Assembly: GCF_013409045.1 (NCBI RefSeq)
Contig: NZ_JACCBT010000001.1
Location: forward strand, 7,232,669-7,296,668
Direction: 5' to 3'
Length of the DNA: 64,000 nucleotides
Source: Actinomadura citrea
GTDB lineage: Bacteria > Actinomycetota > Actinomycetes > Streptosporangiales > Streptosporangiaceae
The notes under the pieces are model-generated. The model had not been told where the DNA came from. It did not search any database and saw only the letters and a list, made by a program, of their open reading frames with translations. Position numbers and translations under genes: made by a program. Positions 26,467 to 34,987 of this stretch are shown here, one piece after another. The stretch's first letter is position 1. Each line of letters begins with the position of its first letter.

Positions 26467-26774
26467 TATTTGCCGCCGACCGGGTCGTGGCAGGAGACCA
26501 GCTTGGTGCCGTCGTCGAAGGCGGCCTCGATCTGGATGAGCGTCAGCATCGCGCGCACGCCGGGCAGCACGTCGCCGGGCCCCACGATCTGCTTGCCGAG
26601 CTGCATGCACTCGGCGACGGTCCTGCCGTCCCGGGCCGCCTCCACGATCGCCGAGCTGATCAGCGCCACCGTCTCGGCGTAGTTCAGTTTCAGGCCCCTG
26701 TCCCGGCGCTGCTGCGCCATCTGGGCGGCGGTGAAGAGGACCAGCTTGTCCATCTCCCGCGGAGTGAGGTTCAT
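26466..26774 (-). CDS. ureA: Urease gamma subunit
   Basis: 102 aa, full length, with MNLTPREMDKLVLFTAAQMA, LKLNYAETVALISSAIVEAARDG and the conserved VPGVR-type segment (VLPGVRAMLTLIQIEA). Its stop overlaps the start of the chelatase gene. It follows the urea channel gene by 34 bp. Confidence 0.97.
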   Translation of the reverse strand: MNLTPREMDKLVLFTAAQMAQQRRDRGLKLNYAETVALISSAIVEAARDGRTVAECMQLGKQIVGPGDVLPGVRAMLTLIQIEAAFDDGTKLVSCHDPVGGK

Positions 26775-26808
26775 CGGTTGTCCTTTCCGCGCCCGGTTGC
26801 CACCGAGG

Positions 26809-27792
26809 TCACCCAGCGCGCTCGATCTTGTTGAGCAACGGGACGGCGGCGAGGAACACCCAGGTCACCAGGACGAACGGCCAGGTGAGGGTGTGGCCTC
26901 CGACCACCTCGAACAGGGTGCCGATTCCGGCCGTCACGCCCGCCGCCGCCACCGTGCCGATCACGGCGTAGACGGCGCTCACCCAGGTGACCGCGACGAA
27001 CGTGCCGAACAGCGCGAGCCCGGTCAGCACGGAGTTGTAGCCGTACAGGCCGGCCCCGAGGTCCGCGGCCTGCGCACCCAGCGCCCAGCCGGTGAGCAGG
27101 CCGATCAGGCTGGAGACCAGGGCCACCAGCCCCGTCACCCATCCGGCGATGACCAGGCCGGCCAGGAAGATCAGCCCGACGTACCACTGGTCCTGGAAGA
27201 ACACCTGGCCGACGCCGTTGAAGATGCCCTTCCAGAAGTAGGTCCACGTCATCGCCGTGCCGGGAGCGGTCGCGGACGGCGGGGCCGTGCCCGCGTGCTC
27301 CGCCCACACCCTGTCGAAGGACGGCCCGCCGATCACCATGACGGAGGTGATCACGCAGAAGGGCGCGGTGAACGTGGGCAGGTCGTACGGGGCGAGGATC
27401 ACCCTCAGCGCCGAGGTGAGCACGCTGCCGGCGATCGCGCCGCCGACGACGAGCAGGACCGTCATCCACCGGGCGTCCAGATAGAGCACCAGGCTGACCC
27501 CGATCAGGGTGCCGCAGAAGCCCTCCAGCCCCAGCGAGATCCGGTCCCGCCAGGAGACGCCGAACAGGTGGGCGGTGAGCGTGGCGGCCACCGTCCCCAG
27601 CAGCCCGAAGACGCCGAACTGCCAGCCGCCCACGAACAAGGCCGCGAGGAAGACCAGACCGGTCCAGTGGTTCGCCTGGAAATCGACCTGGGCGATGCCC
27701 TTCGGAATGGTGAGAAGATGGTCGAGAACCCGCCGCCGCTGCCGATCCACCGTCGGTTCCGACGGATCGGGCGGCGCGGGTGCCGAGGACAA
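26809..27792 (-). CDS. Urea transporter (UT family channel)
   Basis: 327 aa with about ten helices in two homologous halves, each with a UT signature-like segment (LGLEGFCGTLIGVSLVLYL and LYGYNSVLTGLALFGTFV). UT proteins are passive urea channels, placed here first in the urease operon. The start is TTG 27792, supported by AAAGGAG six bases upstream. Confidence 0.9.
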   Translation of the reverse strand: MSSAPAPPDPSEPTVDRQRRRVLDHLLTIPKGIAQVDFQANHWTGLVFLAALFVGGWQFGVFGLLGTVAATLTAHLFGVSWRDRISLGLEGFCGTLIGVSLVLYLDARWMTVLLVVGGAIAGSVLTSALRVILAPYDLPTFTAPFCVITSVMVIGGPSFDRVWAEHAGTAPPSATAPGTAMTWTYFWKGIFNGVGQVFFQDQWYVGLIFLAGLVIAGWVTGLVALVSSLIGLLTGWALGAQAADLGAGLYGYNSVLTGLALFGTFVAVTWVSAVYAVIGTVAAAGVTAGIGTLFEVVGGHTLTWPFVLVTWVFLAAVPLLNKIERAG

Positions 27793-27798
27793 TTGCCG

Positions 27799-27806
27799 AC
27801 TCCTTT
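27799..27806 (-). promoter_or_regulatory. Ribosome-binding site selecting a TTG start
   Basis: AAAGGAG on the minus strand, six bases before TTG 27792. It is the strongest such site nearby and decides the start of the urea channel gene. Confidence 0.75.
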
Positions 27807-27823
27807 AATGACACGCAGGCACG

Positions 27824-27848
27824 TGCGTACGCAGACTCTTCGTACGCC
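27824..27848. promoter_or_regulatory. Candidate operator upstream of the urease operon
   Basis: TGCGTACGCA at 27824-27833 is a perfect 10-bp palindrome; the core CGTACGC recurs at 27841-27847, 15 bp further. The pair lies 30-60 bp upstream of the urea channel start, where a repressor could act. Confidence 0.35.
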
Positions 27849-27991
27849 TGACCTGATGCCCGATGCCTCGATCAACTAGCTCAAGGGAGTTCACGCTTTG
27901 GGTCAATCACGGCGAAGGTCCGTGACAGGGCCCGGCACTCGCGGCCCACGGTGGCGGCATTGAAGATCGCCACGTCCGGCGTCGCCGTTGC

Positions 27992-29572
27992 TCAGGGGGC
28001 GCGGTGCAGGACGACGAGGGCGACGTCGTCCTCGCGTCGCCCGAACTCGGCGAGGATGCGGTCGCTGTAGGCCTCCAGGTCGTCGTCCACGTCCACGGCG
28101 AGGGTCCTGAGGCGTTCGAGGTTCGCGGTCAGGGAGACGGTGCGCTCCTCGACCAGCCCGTCGGTGATGAGGACGACGGTGCCGCCCGGCGGGACGCTCG
28201 TCTCCTCCAGGCCGAGCCGCTCGGCGGGGAAGCCGAGCAGCAGGCCGCCCCTGCCGCCGTACTCGGCCCGTCCGGCGGCGATGTGGAGGGGCGGCAGGTG
28301 GCCCGCGTTGGCGACCTGGAGCCGTCCCGTGCGCGGGTCCAGGGACATCAGGCACATCGTGGCGGTCTGGTCGTCGTGGTACCGCTGCATCACGGTGTTG
28401 AGCAGCCTGAGGATCCTGACGATGTCATGGCCCTCCGCGGCGAAGGCCCGCAGCGCGTGCCGGAGTTCGGCCATGACGGTGGCCGCGTGCAGGGAGTGCC
28501 CCTGCACGTCGCCGATGGCCACCAGGACGTCCTCGCCGCGGTCGATGACCTCGTAGAAGTCGCCGCCCACCTCGGCCTGGTCGCTGGCCGGCTCGTAGCG
28601 GACGCTGAACGCCCAGCCGGGCATGGCGGGGTGGACGGCGGGCAGCAGGCTGCGCTGGAGCGTCAGGGAGATCAGGTGCTCCTCGGTGTAGGAGCGCAGC
28701 GCCTCCATCGCCAGGGCCACCGCCTGCCCCAGCTGGCGCAGGAGGTGGGTGGCGTCCTCGTCGGACGCGCCGCCGGCCTCGATCGCCACGCCGATCGTGG
28801 GACGGCCGCGCTTGGCCCGCGAGGTCACCAGGAGGACGTCGCCCTTGGAGGCGCTGTCGGGCAGCAGCTCCCGCCACTGCGCCTCCGGCACGGCGGCGAT
28901 GCGGGTACCGGTGTCCTCGCCGAGGCCGGTCATCGCGACGAGCCGCGCGGGCACCTCGGGAGGGCAGGGCCGGTTCCACGGCTCGTTGCCCAGATGGACG
29001 GTCCTCCTCACCCGGCCGTCCGGGGGGTGGATGAACACCGCCGCGGGCACGCGGAAGATGTCGAGGGCGCCGCGCGCCGCCACCGCCGCGAGCCCGTCGA
29101 AGGTCGTGGCGGCGTTGATGGCCAGCGATGTGCGGGTGAAGGCCGCCATCCGCTCGGCGATCCGCTCGGCGCGGCGGCGCGCCTGGTAGTAGCGCAGGAC
29201 CGCCTCGGCGGTGGCGATGAACTCGCCCGGGTCGATGGGGTCGGTCATGTAGGCGTCGGCGCCGCGCCGCAGCCCGTGGGTGCGGTCGGTGGACTCGACG
29301 GCCGTGGCGGAGATGTGGACGACGGGCAGCGACGCCGTGGCGGGGGCGGCCTTGATCTGCTCGCAGACCTCCATGCCGTTCGCGTCGGGCAGCTGCACGT
29401 CCAGGACGACCAGGTCGATCTGGTGGTCGGCGAGCCGTTCCCAGCACTGGGCGGCGGTGGCGGCCTCCACGACGTTGTGCCCGGCGCGGCGCAGCCAGCT
29501 GCCGATGATGTACCGCTTGGTCTCGTTGTCGTCGACGACCAGGGTGGTCGCGGTCGGTATCGCGTCGGTCAT
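27992..29572 (-). CDS. Receiver-GAF-PP2C (SpoIIE-type) response regulator
   Basis: 526 aa. The receiver domain (about 8-125) has DDNETKR and phosphoacceptor VVLDVQLPD, but the conserved Lys-Pro near its end reads TDPID, so Lys is replaced. A GAF-like region follows (about 150-290). The C-terminal PP2C/SpoIIE phosphatase (about 310-525) has GGDFYEV, IGDVQGHS and VLITDGLVEER. It probably dephosphorylates an anti-sigma-factor antagonist. ATG 29572 overlaps the kinase stop. Confidence 0.9.
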   Translation of the reverse strand: MTDAIPTATTLVVDDNETKRYIIGSWLRRAGHNVVEAATAAQCWERLADHQIDLVVLDVQLPDANGMEVCEQIKAAPATASLPVVHISATAVESTDRTHGLRRGADAYMTDPIDPGEFIATAEAVLRYYQARRRAERIAERMAAFTRTSLAINAATTFDGLAAVAARGALDIFRVPAAVFIHPPDGRVRRTVHLGNEPWNRPCPPEVPARLVAMTGLGEDTGTRIAAVPEAQWRELLPDSASKGDVLLVTSRAKRGRPTIGVAIEAGGASDEDATHLLRQLGQAVALAMEALRSYTEEHLISLTLQRSLLPAVHPAMPGWAFSVRYEPASDQAEVGGDFYEVIDRGEDVLVAIGDVQGHSLHAATVMAELRHALRAFAAEGHDIVRILRLLNTVMQRYHDDQTATMCLMSLDPRTGRLQVANAGHLPPLHIAAGRAEYGGRGGLLLGFPAERLGLEETSVPPGGTVVLITDGLVEERTVSLTANLERLRTLAVDVDDDLEAYSDRILAEFGRREDDVALVVLHRAP

Positions 29573-31293
29573 GGCATCCGGGCCGTCCGCCTGGTCCGGG
29601 CCCGCGCCACCGCGTCGGCGAGCATGACCGGTGCGAGCTGGGCCTGGTCGAGAACGGCGTCGACGCGCTCCGGCCGCGTCTCGTCCGAGGCGGCCCCGTC
29701 CGACGGGGCGATCAGCACGACCGCGGTCCCGGGCGGCGGCCCGCCCGGCTCGCCCACCGCGTCGGCCGCGGAGATGTCGGGGCCGAGCAGGATCAGCTCG
29801 GGCGGGTCGGAGGAGGCCGCCAGGTCGCGGACGGTCCGCGGGTCGCCGGCCTCGCTGACGCGTTCGGCGACGTCGCCGATCATGTCGCGCAGGACCCGGC
29901 GCGCGGCCTCGTGCCCGTCGGCGACCAGCACGTGCGCGAGACGGAGTTCGGCCAGGCTCCGGTACGGGGGGAGGCGCAGCGTCACCGTCGTGCCCGCGCC
30001 GACCTCGCTCTCCAGCGTCAGGTCGCCGCCGAGGGCATGGGCGAGGCGGCGGGAGTAGGTCAGCCCGAGCCCCGTTCCGCCCGGTTTGCCGCCCGGCACC
30101 TGGTAGAACTCCTCGAAGACGCGCTCCCGCTCTGCGGACGGGATGCCCATCCCGGTGTCGGCGACGGCGAACTCCAGGTGGTCGGCGGTGCGCCGGGTCG
30201 TCAGGCGCACCTCGCCCTCGTCGGTGAACTTGAGCCCGTTGGCCACCAGGTTGCGCAGGATGCGGGTCAGCATCACCTCGTCGGTGACCATGGTGAGGGC
30301 CCCCGCGTCGGCGGCGTCCACCCGGAGCCGCACCCCCGCCTGCTCGGCCATGGGCGTCATCAGGTCCGCCAGCTGCCGCAGCATCGAGGGCACCTCGACG
30401 AAGGTGCGGCGCGGCGCGAGCCGGCCCTGTTCGGCCTTGGCCATGTCCAGCAGCTCGTTCACCAGGGAGAGCAGGGTCTCGCTGGCTCCCGCGACCAGCG
30501 AGACCTGGTGTCGCTGCTCCTCGGTGAGGGGTTCGGCTGCGGGGTCGAGGAGCAGCCGGGCGAGCCCGATGACACCGTTGACGGGCGTGCGCAGCTCGTG
30601 GCTGATATTCGCCCAGAAGCGGTTCTTGGCCTCGCCCGCCTCGCGGAGCTGGTCGGACTTCTCCTCCAGTTCGGCGTACAGCGCCACCACCCCCCGGTTG
30701 GTCTCCTCCAGCTCGGTGGACAGCTCGTTGTAGAGGGCCATCACGCCCTGGTTGGTCTCCTCCAGCTCGGTGTTGAGCGCGCGGAGTTCCTCGCTCTGCC
30801 GCCGCACGTCCTCCAGCGTCCGCAGCAGCTCGGCGTTCTGGGTCCGCAGTTCCTCCAGGGCGGTGGCGGGTTGGAGGCGTCCCAGCCGCGCACGGAGGTC
30901 GGCCAGCGTCGCGTCGGCCACCGCGGAGACGTCCGCGGGCAGGTCCTTGGCGAGCCTGACGGTCCGCCGCGCCTCGGTTCCCGTCTCCTCGACCAGGTCC
31001 ATGAGGCGCGCGGCCGCGGTGTCGCCCTCCTTCGGGCGGTGGGCGCCCGCCTCGGGCGCGTACTCGATCTCGATCAGCAGCCGCGGCGCGGGCCGCCGGT
31101 CGAGGCAGAAGGCCACCGCGACCATGCCGGAGTGGGCCACCAGCTCCCGGCCGATCTCGCTGAGCGCGGTGGCGACCCGCACCTGGTCCTGGAAGTCGAG
31201 ACGGACCGCGGCGGCGACATGGCGCCCGGCCTGGCGGAGGGCGAAGACGCCCTCTTCGTCGGCCACCCGCAAACGCAGCAGTTCCTCCGCCAT
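29569..31293 (-). CDS. Hybrid histidine kinase with degenerate receiver
   Basis: 574 aa. An ATPase-like N-terminal region (about 1-130) precedes a long coiled coil with repeated ELEETNQGVMALYNEL-type units (about 150-225). The HisKA box FWANISHELRTPVNGVIG contains the phospho-His, and HATPase blocks NLVANGLKF, DTGMGIPS and GTGLGLTYS follow. The C-terminal receiver-like domain lacks the clear phosphoacceptor Asp (LILLGPDISAAD). It is the sensor kinase of the stressosome operon, overlapping the output phosphatase gene by ATGA. Confidence 0.88.
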   Translation of the reverse strand: MAEELLRLRVADEEGVFALRQAGRHVAAAVRLDFQDQVRVATALSEIGRELVAHSGMVAVAFCLDRRPAPRLLIEIEYAPEAGAHRPKEGDTAAARLMDLVEETGTEARRTVRLAKDLPADVSAVADATLADLRARLGRLQPATALEELRTQNAELLRTLEDVRRQSEELRALNTELEETNQGVMALYNELSTELEETNRGVVALYAELEEKSDQLREAGEAKNRFWANISHELRTPVNGVIGLARLLLDPAAEPLTEEQRHQVSLVAGASETLLSLVNELLDMAKAEQGRLAPRRTFVEVPSMLRQLADLMTPMAEQAGVRLRVDAADAGALTMVTDEVMLTRILRNLVANGLKFTDEGEVRLTTRRTADHLEFAVADTGMGIPSAERERVFEEFYQVPGGKPGGTGLGLTYSRRLAHALGGDLTLESEVGAGTTVTLRLPPYRSLAELRLAHVLVADGHEAARRVLRDMIGDVAERVSEAGDPRTVRDLAASSDPPELILLGPDISAADAVGEPGGPPPGTAVVLIAPSDGAASDETRPERVDAVLDQAQLAPVMLADAVARARTRRTARMP

Positions 31294-31297
31294 CGAT

Positions 31298-32326
31298 TCA
31301 CCTCCGCCCGGCGGTGGTCACGGCGAGGACGCAGCGGTCGTCGTGCCGCACCCCGGCGGAACGCAGCAGCTCGGCGGCGATGAGCAGCGGCTCGCGGGAG
31401 GGCCCGGGACGGCCGGCGGCGTCCCACTTGTCGGTCAGCCCGTCGGAGTGCAGCACCACGGCGGCGCCCTCCGGCAGCTCGTAGGCGTGCTCGCGCAGCG
31501 TCCGGGTCTTCGCGCCGGCGATGCCCGGCACCGAGATCATGCCGTGCCGCCGGTCGAGCCCGACGATCCAACCGGCGATGTTGCCCAGTCCCGCGAACCG
31601 CACCAGGCGCGCCGCCGGGTCCACCGCCACCACAGCGACCGCGGCGCCCCGGGTCGCCCCTAGCCGCTGGTGCACCTTCCGCAGCAGGTCGAGGGGACGC
31701 GCCGGCAGCACGGCCTCGCGCATCGCCATGACGGCCTCCTGGCCGGCCCGCGCCGCCATCGGCCCGTGCCCGAGGCCGTCGCAGACCATCGCGTAGACCG
31801 TTCCTCCGTCCAGCCGCGCGGCGTAGGCGTCGCCGCACTCCTCCTCACCGTCGATCGGGCGGGTCAGCCCGGCGAAGGGCGGCCCCGGCGGCGGGGGAGC
31901 CGTCCTGCCGCCGGACGGGGAGAACCCGGCGTACAGGACGGTGCCGGCGCCGGGAAGCGAATGCAGGCCGGTGCGGTCGGCGAGCCGCTCGATCGACCCG
32001 AGCCCCAGGCCGAGCGTGCCGGACGTGGAATGGCCGTCCACGCGGGACGCGGGGACGTCGGCGATGCCGGGCCCCCGGTCCAGGCACACGACCTCCAGCG
32101 TGGCGTCCTCCCCCATCCGGACGATCCGGACGAGGATCTCGCCCCGCACCGCGTGCTTGGCCAGGTTGGTGGCCGCCTCGGTCACCGCGAGCTGGATCTG
32201 CCCGAGACGCTCCCCCGCGAAGCCGAGCCGCTCGGCGAGGCGGCCCGCGTGGCGCCGTGCGCCGGCCGCCGCGCTGGGCTCCTCGGCCCGCAGCCACACC
32301 GCGTCACCCAGGGGCGGGCTGGTCAT
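31298..32326 (-). CDS. RsbW-like ATPase fused to PP2C (RsbX-type) phosphatase
   Basis: 342 aa (351 if GTG 32353 is used). The N-terminal half is a HATPase/anti-sigma-type domain (QIQLAVTEAATNLAKHA, LDRGPGIADVP, GTLGLGLGSIERL). The C-terminal half is PP2C/SpoIIE-like (GDAYAARLDGGTVYAMVCDG, GHGPMAARAG, VVLHSDGLTDKWD). RsbX, which resets the stressosome, is a stand-alone PP2C in Bacillus, so the fusion combines two steps. It directly follows the RsbT-like gene. Confidence 0.87.
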   Translation of the reverse strand: MTSPPLGDAVWLRAEEPSAAAGARRHAGRLAERLGFAGERLGQIQLAVTEAATNLAKHAVRGEILVRIVRMGEDATLEVVCLDRGPGIADVPASRVDGHSTSGTLGLGLGSIERLADRTGLHSLPGAGTVLYAGFSPSGGRTAPPPPGPPFAGLTRPIDGEEECGDAYAARLDGGTVYAMVCDGLGHGPMAARAGQEAVMAMREAVLPARPLDLLRKVHQRLGATRGAAVAVVAVDPAARLVRFAGLGNIAGWIVGLDRRHGMISVPGIAGAKTRTLREHAYELPEGAAVVLHSDGLTDKWDAAGRPGPSREPLLIAAELLRSAGVRHDDRCVLAVTTAGRR

Positions 32327-32340
32327 CCATCCGGTGCCGG

Positions 32341-32751
32341 TCAGCGGATCCACTTGGTCACCGTCACCGTGGTGCCCCTGCCGACCTCGGTCTCCAGTTC
32401 GAACTCGTCGGCCAGGCGCCGCGCACCGGGCAGGCCCAGGCCGAGGCCGCCTCCGCTCGTCCAGCCCTCGGTCAGGGCCTGCGCCACGTCGGGGATGCCG
32501 CCGCCCGTGTCGGTGAACACCAGCCGTACGCCGGCGCGTCCCCGCGCGTTGACCACGGACTCCACGCGCGCGGAACCGCCTCCGCCGTGCACGAAGGTGT
32601 TGCGGGCCAGCTCGCTGGCCGCCGTGACGATCTTGGTCTGGTCGACCAGCGACATCCCCGCCGAGGCCGCGGCGGCCCGCACGAGCTGCCGCACGCGGAC
32701 CACGTCGTCGTTGGAGGAGATGGGAACGGTGCCGTCCGCCGGACTCGTCAC
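32341..32751 (-). CDS. rsbT: RsbT-like serine/threonine kinase
   Basis: A 136-aa single GHKL ATPase domain: TKIVTAASELARNTFVHGGGG (N box), FTDTGGGIPD (G1) and GGGLGLGLPGARRLADEF (G2). RsbT phosphorylates RsbR and RsbS, then leaves to activate downstream targets. Its start overlaps the rsbS stop. Confidence 0.9.
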   Translation of the reverse strand: MTSPADGTVPISSNDDVVRVRQLVRAAAASAGMSLVDQTKIVTAASELARNTFVHGGGGSARVESVVNARGRAGVRLVFTDTGGGIPDVAQALTEGWTSGGGLGLGLPGARRLADEFELETEVGRGTTVTVTKWIR

Positions 32752-33134
32752 GGGCGGTCCACGGCGCCGGCGCCGATGGCCGGCAGCGGCGCGCCGAGCA
32801 GCCGCATGCCCTTCTCCAGATCCAGCGCCGTGCGCACGCCGCCCAGCGACAGCCCCAGCTCGACCAGGGTGATCGCCACCGCGGGCCGCATGCCCACCAC
32901 CACCGTCTCCGCGTCCATCAGCCGCGACATCGAGGCGATGGTGGCGAACATCCGGCCGATGAAGGAGTCCACGATGTCCACCGCGGTGATGTCGATGATC
33001 ACGCCGCGGGCGCCCGTCTTGACGATGCGGTCGGCCAGGTCCTCCTGGAGCGCCAGGACGGTCTGGTCCTGCAGGTCGATCTGGATCGACACCAGCAGGA
33101 CTTCGCCGATCTTCAGAATCGGCACGCGCTCCAT
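32748..33134 (-). CDS. rsbS: RsbS-like STAS stressosome protein
   Basis: A 128-aa STAS domain. VPILKIGEVLLVSIQIDLQD opens it; GVIIDITAVDIVDSFIGRMF contains the Ser at the usual RsbT phosphorylation position; VVVGMRPAVAITLVELG follows. It overlaps rsbR (TGATG at 33134) and rsbT. Confidence 0.9.
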   Translation of the reverse strand: MERVPILKIGEVLLVSIQIDLQDQTVLALQEDLADRIVKTGARGVIIDITAVDIVDSFIGRMFATIASMSRLMDAETVVVGMRPAVAITLVELGLSLGGVRTALDLEKGMRLLGAPLPAIGAGAVDRP

Positions 33135-33991
33135 CAGGCCCCCGCCCCGCCGACGACCCGGGTACCCGTGCGGTCCAGCGCCCACTCCAGGGCGTCGGCG
33201 AGCGACCCCTTCGTCGGGATGTCGCCGAACTCGATCCCGAGCGCCACGATGGTCTGGGCGATCTGCGGGCGGATGCCGGAGATCACGCATTCGGTGCCCA
33301 TCAGCCTGGCCGCCATCACCGTCTTCAGCAGGTGCTGGGCCACCTCGGTGTCCACGGCCGGGACCCCGGTGATGTCGATCACGGCGAACTCGGAGCCCGT
33401 CTCCACCAGGCGCTCCAGCAGGGTCTCCATGACCACCTGCGTGCGCGCCGAGTCGAGGGTGCCGACGAGCGGGACCCCGAGGATCCCGTCCCACAGCTTC
33501 ACCACGGGCGTGGACAGTTCGAGCAACTGCTCCGTCTGGTCGGCGATGACCTGCTCGCGCGCGGCGGCGTAGGTCTCGAACGTCAGCAGTCCCAGCTCGT
33601 CGACCTCGGAGGAGAACGCCACGAACTCGGCGTACGCCGCCACGTCACCGACGGCGCCGACCTGCTCCAGCACCGCCTGCTTGAGCGCGAAGACGCTCAC
33701 CGCGGTCTCGCTGGGGCTGAACCCCTGCCGGGCGCGGGTGCGGGAGATCTCGGTCAGTGCGGCCCGGAGCTCCCCGGCCGCCTCCTGCTCCCCGCCGGTC
33801 GCCCTCTCGATCAGCCCGTACAGCTCGAAGAGCTCGGCCCTCAGCTCACTCTCCGTGATCCGGCCGCGCACCCCCGCGACGACCAGCTTGACCCACCGGT
33901 CAAGAATGACATCCCGCCGGGAGCGCAACAGCTCCGGAAGATGCGCATCGCTTGTCACCTTGCTCAACTGCCGTGCTCCCTCACTGCCCAC
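33134..33991 (-). CDS. rsbR: RsbR-like stressosome sensor
   Basis: 285 aa. A helical, globin-like N-terminal half (about 20-160) is joined to a C-terminal STAS domain (about 165-280). The STAS part has FAVIDITGVPAVDTEVAQHL and ECVISGIRPQIAQTIVALG, carrying the Thr residues expected for RsbT phosphorylation. First gene of the operon. GTG 33991 was taken; TTG 33967 has a better GGAG spacing. Confidence 0.9.
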   Translation of the reverse strand: MGSEGARQLSKVTSDAHLPELLRSRRDVILDRWVKLVVAGVRGRITESELRAELFELYGLIERATGGEQEAAGELRAALTEISRTRARQGFSPSETAVSVFALKQAVLEQVGAVGDVAAYAEFVAFSSEVDELGLLTFETYAAAREQVIADQTEQLLELSTPVVKLWDGILGVPLVGTLDSARTQVVMETLLERLVETGSEFAVIDITGVPAVDTEVAQHLLKTVMAARLMGTECVISGIRPQIAQTIVALGIEFGDIPTKGSLADALEWALDRTGTRVVGGAGA

Positions 33992-34065
33992 TGGCCACCG
34001 CCATCACGCACGAACGCTGCGGGAAGAGTACCGCCCATAGCAGAGGGAAACGGACTTGGCGCCAT

Positions 34066-34079
34066 GATCATTAATGATC
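34066..34079. promoter_or_regulatory. Perfect AT-rich palindrome
   Basis: GATCATTAATGATC is fully self-complementary over 14 bp in very GC-rich DNA, about 75 bp upstream of the rsbR start. Candidate protein-binding site. Confidence 0.45.
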
Positions 34080-34146
34080 GGAGGGCGTTTGGGCTTCGTC
34101 GCGGGCCGCACTCGGCGGGCGGGCCGGGGACCAAGAAGCGACTGAC

Positions 34147-34171
34147 CGGTAACCGACTCTGTCGGTTACCG
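34147..34171. promoter_or_regulatory. Inverted repeat, candidate operator
   Basis: CGGTAACCGAC and GTCGGTTACCG are perfect 11-bp arms separated by TCT. Located about 180-200 bp upstream of the DUF1989 gene. Confidence 0.5.
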
Positions 34172-34350
34172 ACGGTGACCGAGGGTGCATGTCCGCCTTC
34201 GGCCCGCGTCCCGTGCGGGCGCGAACGCGGCACGCTCGACGGGCGGCCGACCGCCGAGCCGTGGGCCATAGACGAAAACACAACACACCGACTCAAGCTT
34301 GGATGAACCTCCATGGCTCGGGAGGTCCAGCCGGTGGTGTGCTGGCCGGC

Positions 34351-34944
34351 ATGGTGACGATGGGACGGACGATGGTGCCCGCCGGAGAAGGCCGGGCGGT
34401 GCGGGTGGGCGCCGGGCGGCGGGTGCGGGTCGTGGACGTGGAGGGCGGTCAGGTCGGCGACCTGTTCGCGTTCGCCGCGGACGACCCGCGCGAGCATCTG
34501 AGCGCCGCGCACACCCGCAGCGTGACGAGCCGGCTGTTCCCGCAGGTGGGCGAGTCGTTCGTCACCGATCGGCGCAGGCCGATCCTGACCCTGGCCGGCG
34601 ACACCTCGCCGGGCTCGCACGACATGCTGATCGCCGCGTGCGACCCCGCACGGTACGCGGGACTCGGGGCGCCGGGCCACGCCTCGTGCGCGCAGAACCT
34701 GGAATCGGCGCTGGCGGAGATGGGGCTGTCGACCTGCACCGTCCCGCAGCCGGTCAACGTGTTCATGCGGATCCCGGTGGAGGACTCCGGACGGCTGCGG
34801 TGGCTGGCCGCCGAGAGCCGGCCCGGGGACGCGATCACCTTCGAGGCGGCCATGGACTGCGTGGTCGTCGTGTCGGCGTGCCCGCAGGACCTGGCCGGGA
34901 TCAACGGTGACGGCCCGACCCCGATGGCGATCGACGTCCTGTGA
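34351..34944 (+). CDS. DUF1989 urea carboxylase-associated family protein
   Basis: 197 aa. VRVVDVEGGQVGDLFAFAAD, SVTSRLFPQVGESFVTDRRRP and HDMLIAACDP ... CAQNLESAL match DUF1989. Members accompany urea carboxylase and amide or ring-amine catabolism; their reaction is poorly defined. Conserved His and Cys suggest a metal site. ATG 34351 fits family alignments; GTG 34339 and ATG 34303 are alternatives. First gene of a probable catabolic operon. Confidence 0.82.
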   Translation: MVTMGRTMVPAGEGRAVRVGAGRRVRVVDVEGGQVGDLFAFAADDPREHLSAAHTRSVTSRLFPQVGESFVTDRRRPILTLAGDTSPGSHDMLIAACDPARYAGLGAPGHASCAQNLESALAEMGLSTCTVPQPVNVFMRIPVEDSGRLRWLAAESRPGDAITFEAAMDCVVVVSACPQDLAGINGDGPTPMAIDVL

Positions 34945-34987
34945 AGCGGACCGGCCCCGACCGGTCCATGAACGAGAAGGAGTGAAG

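Larger units (their letters stand above)
33992..34350. other. Divergent regulatory region
   Basis: 359 bp between rsbR and the DUF1989 gene with no credible gene. It contains a 14-bp palindrome and a separate 25-bp inverted repeat, listed individually. Confidence 0.6.

Noticed and set aside
28004..30058. Long plus-strand open frame across the stressosome genes
   Set aside because: Shadow of the phosphatase and kinase genes, which have clear domains in the minus frames.
33992..34060. Sigma-B-type promoter (GTTT ... GGGTAT) for the stressosome operon
   Set aside because: The minus strand has GTTT followed by GGGCGGTA, but the spacing and second element do not match well enough.
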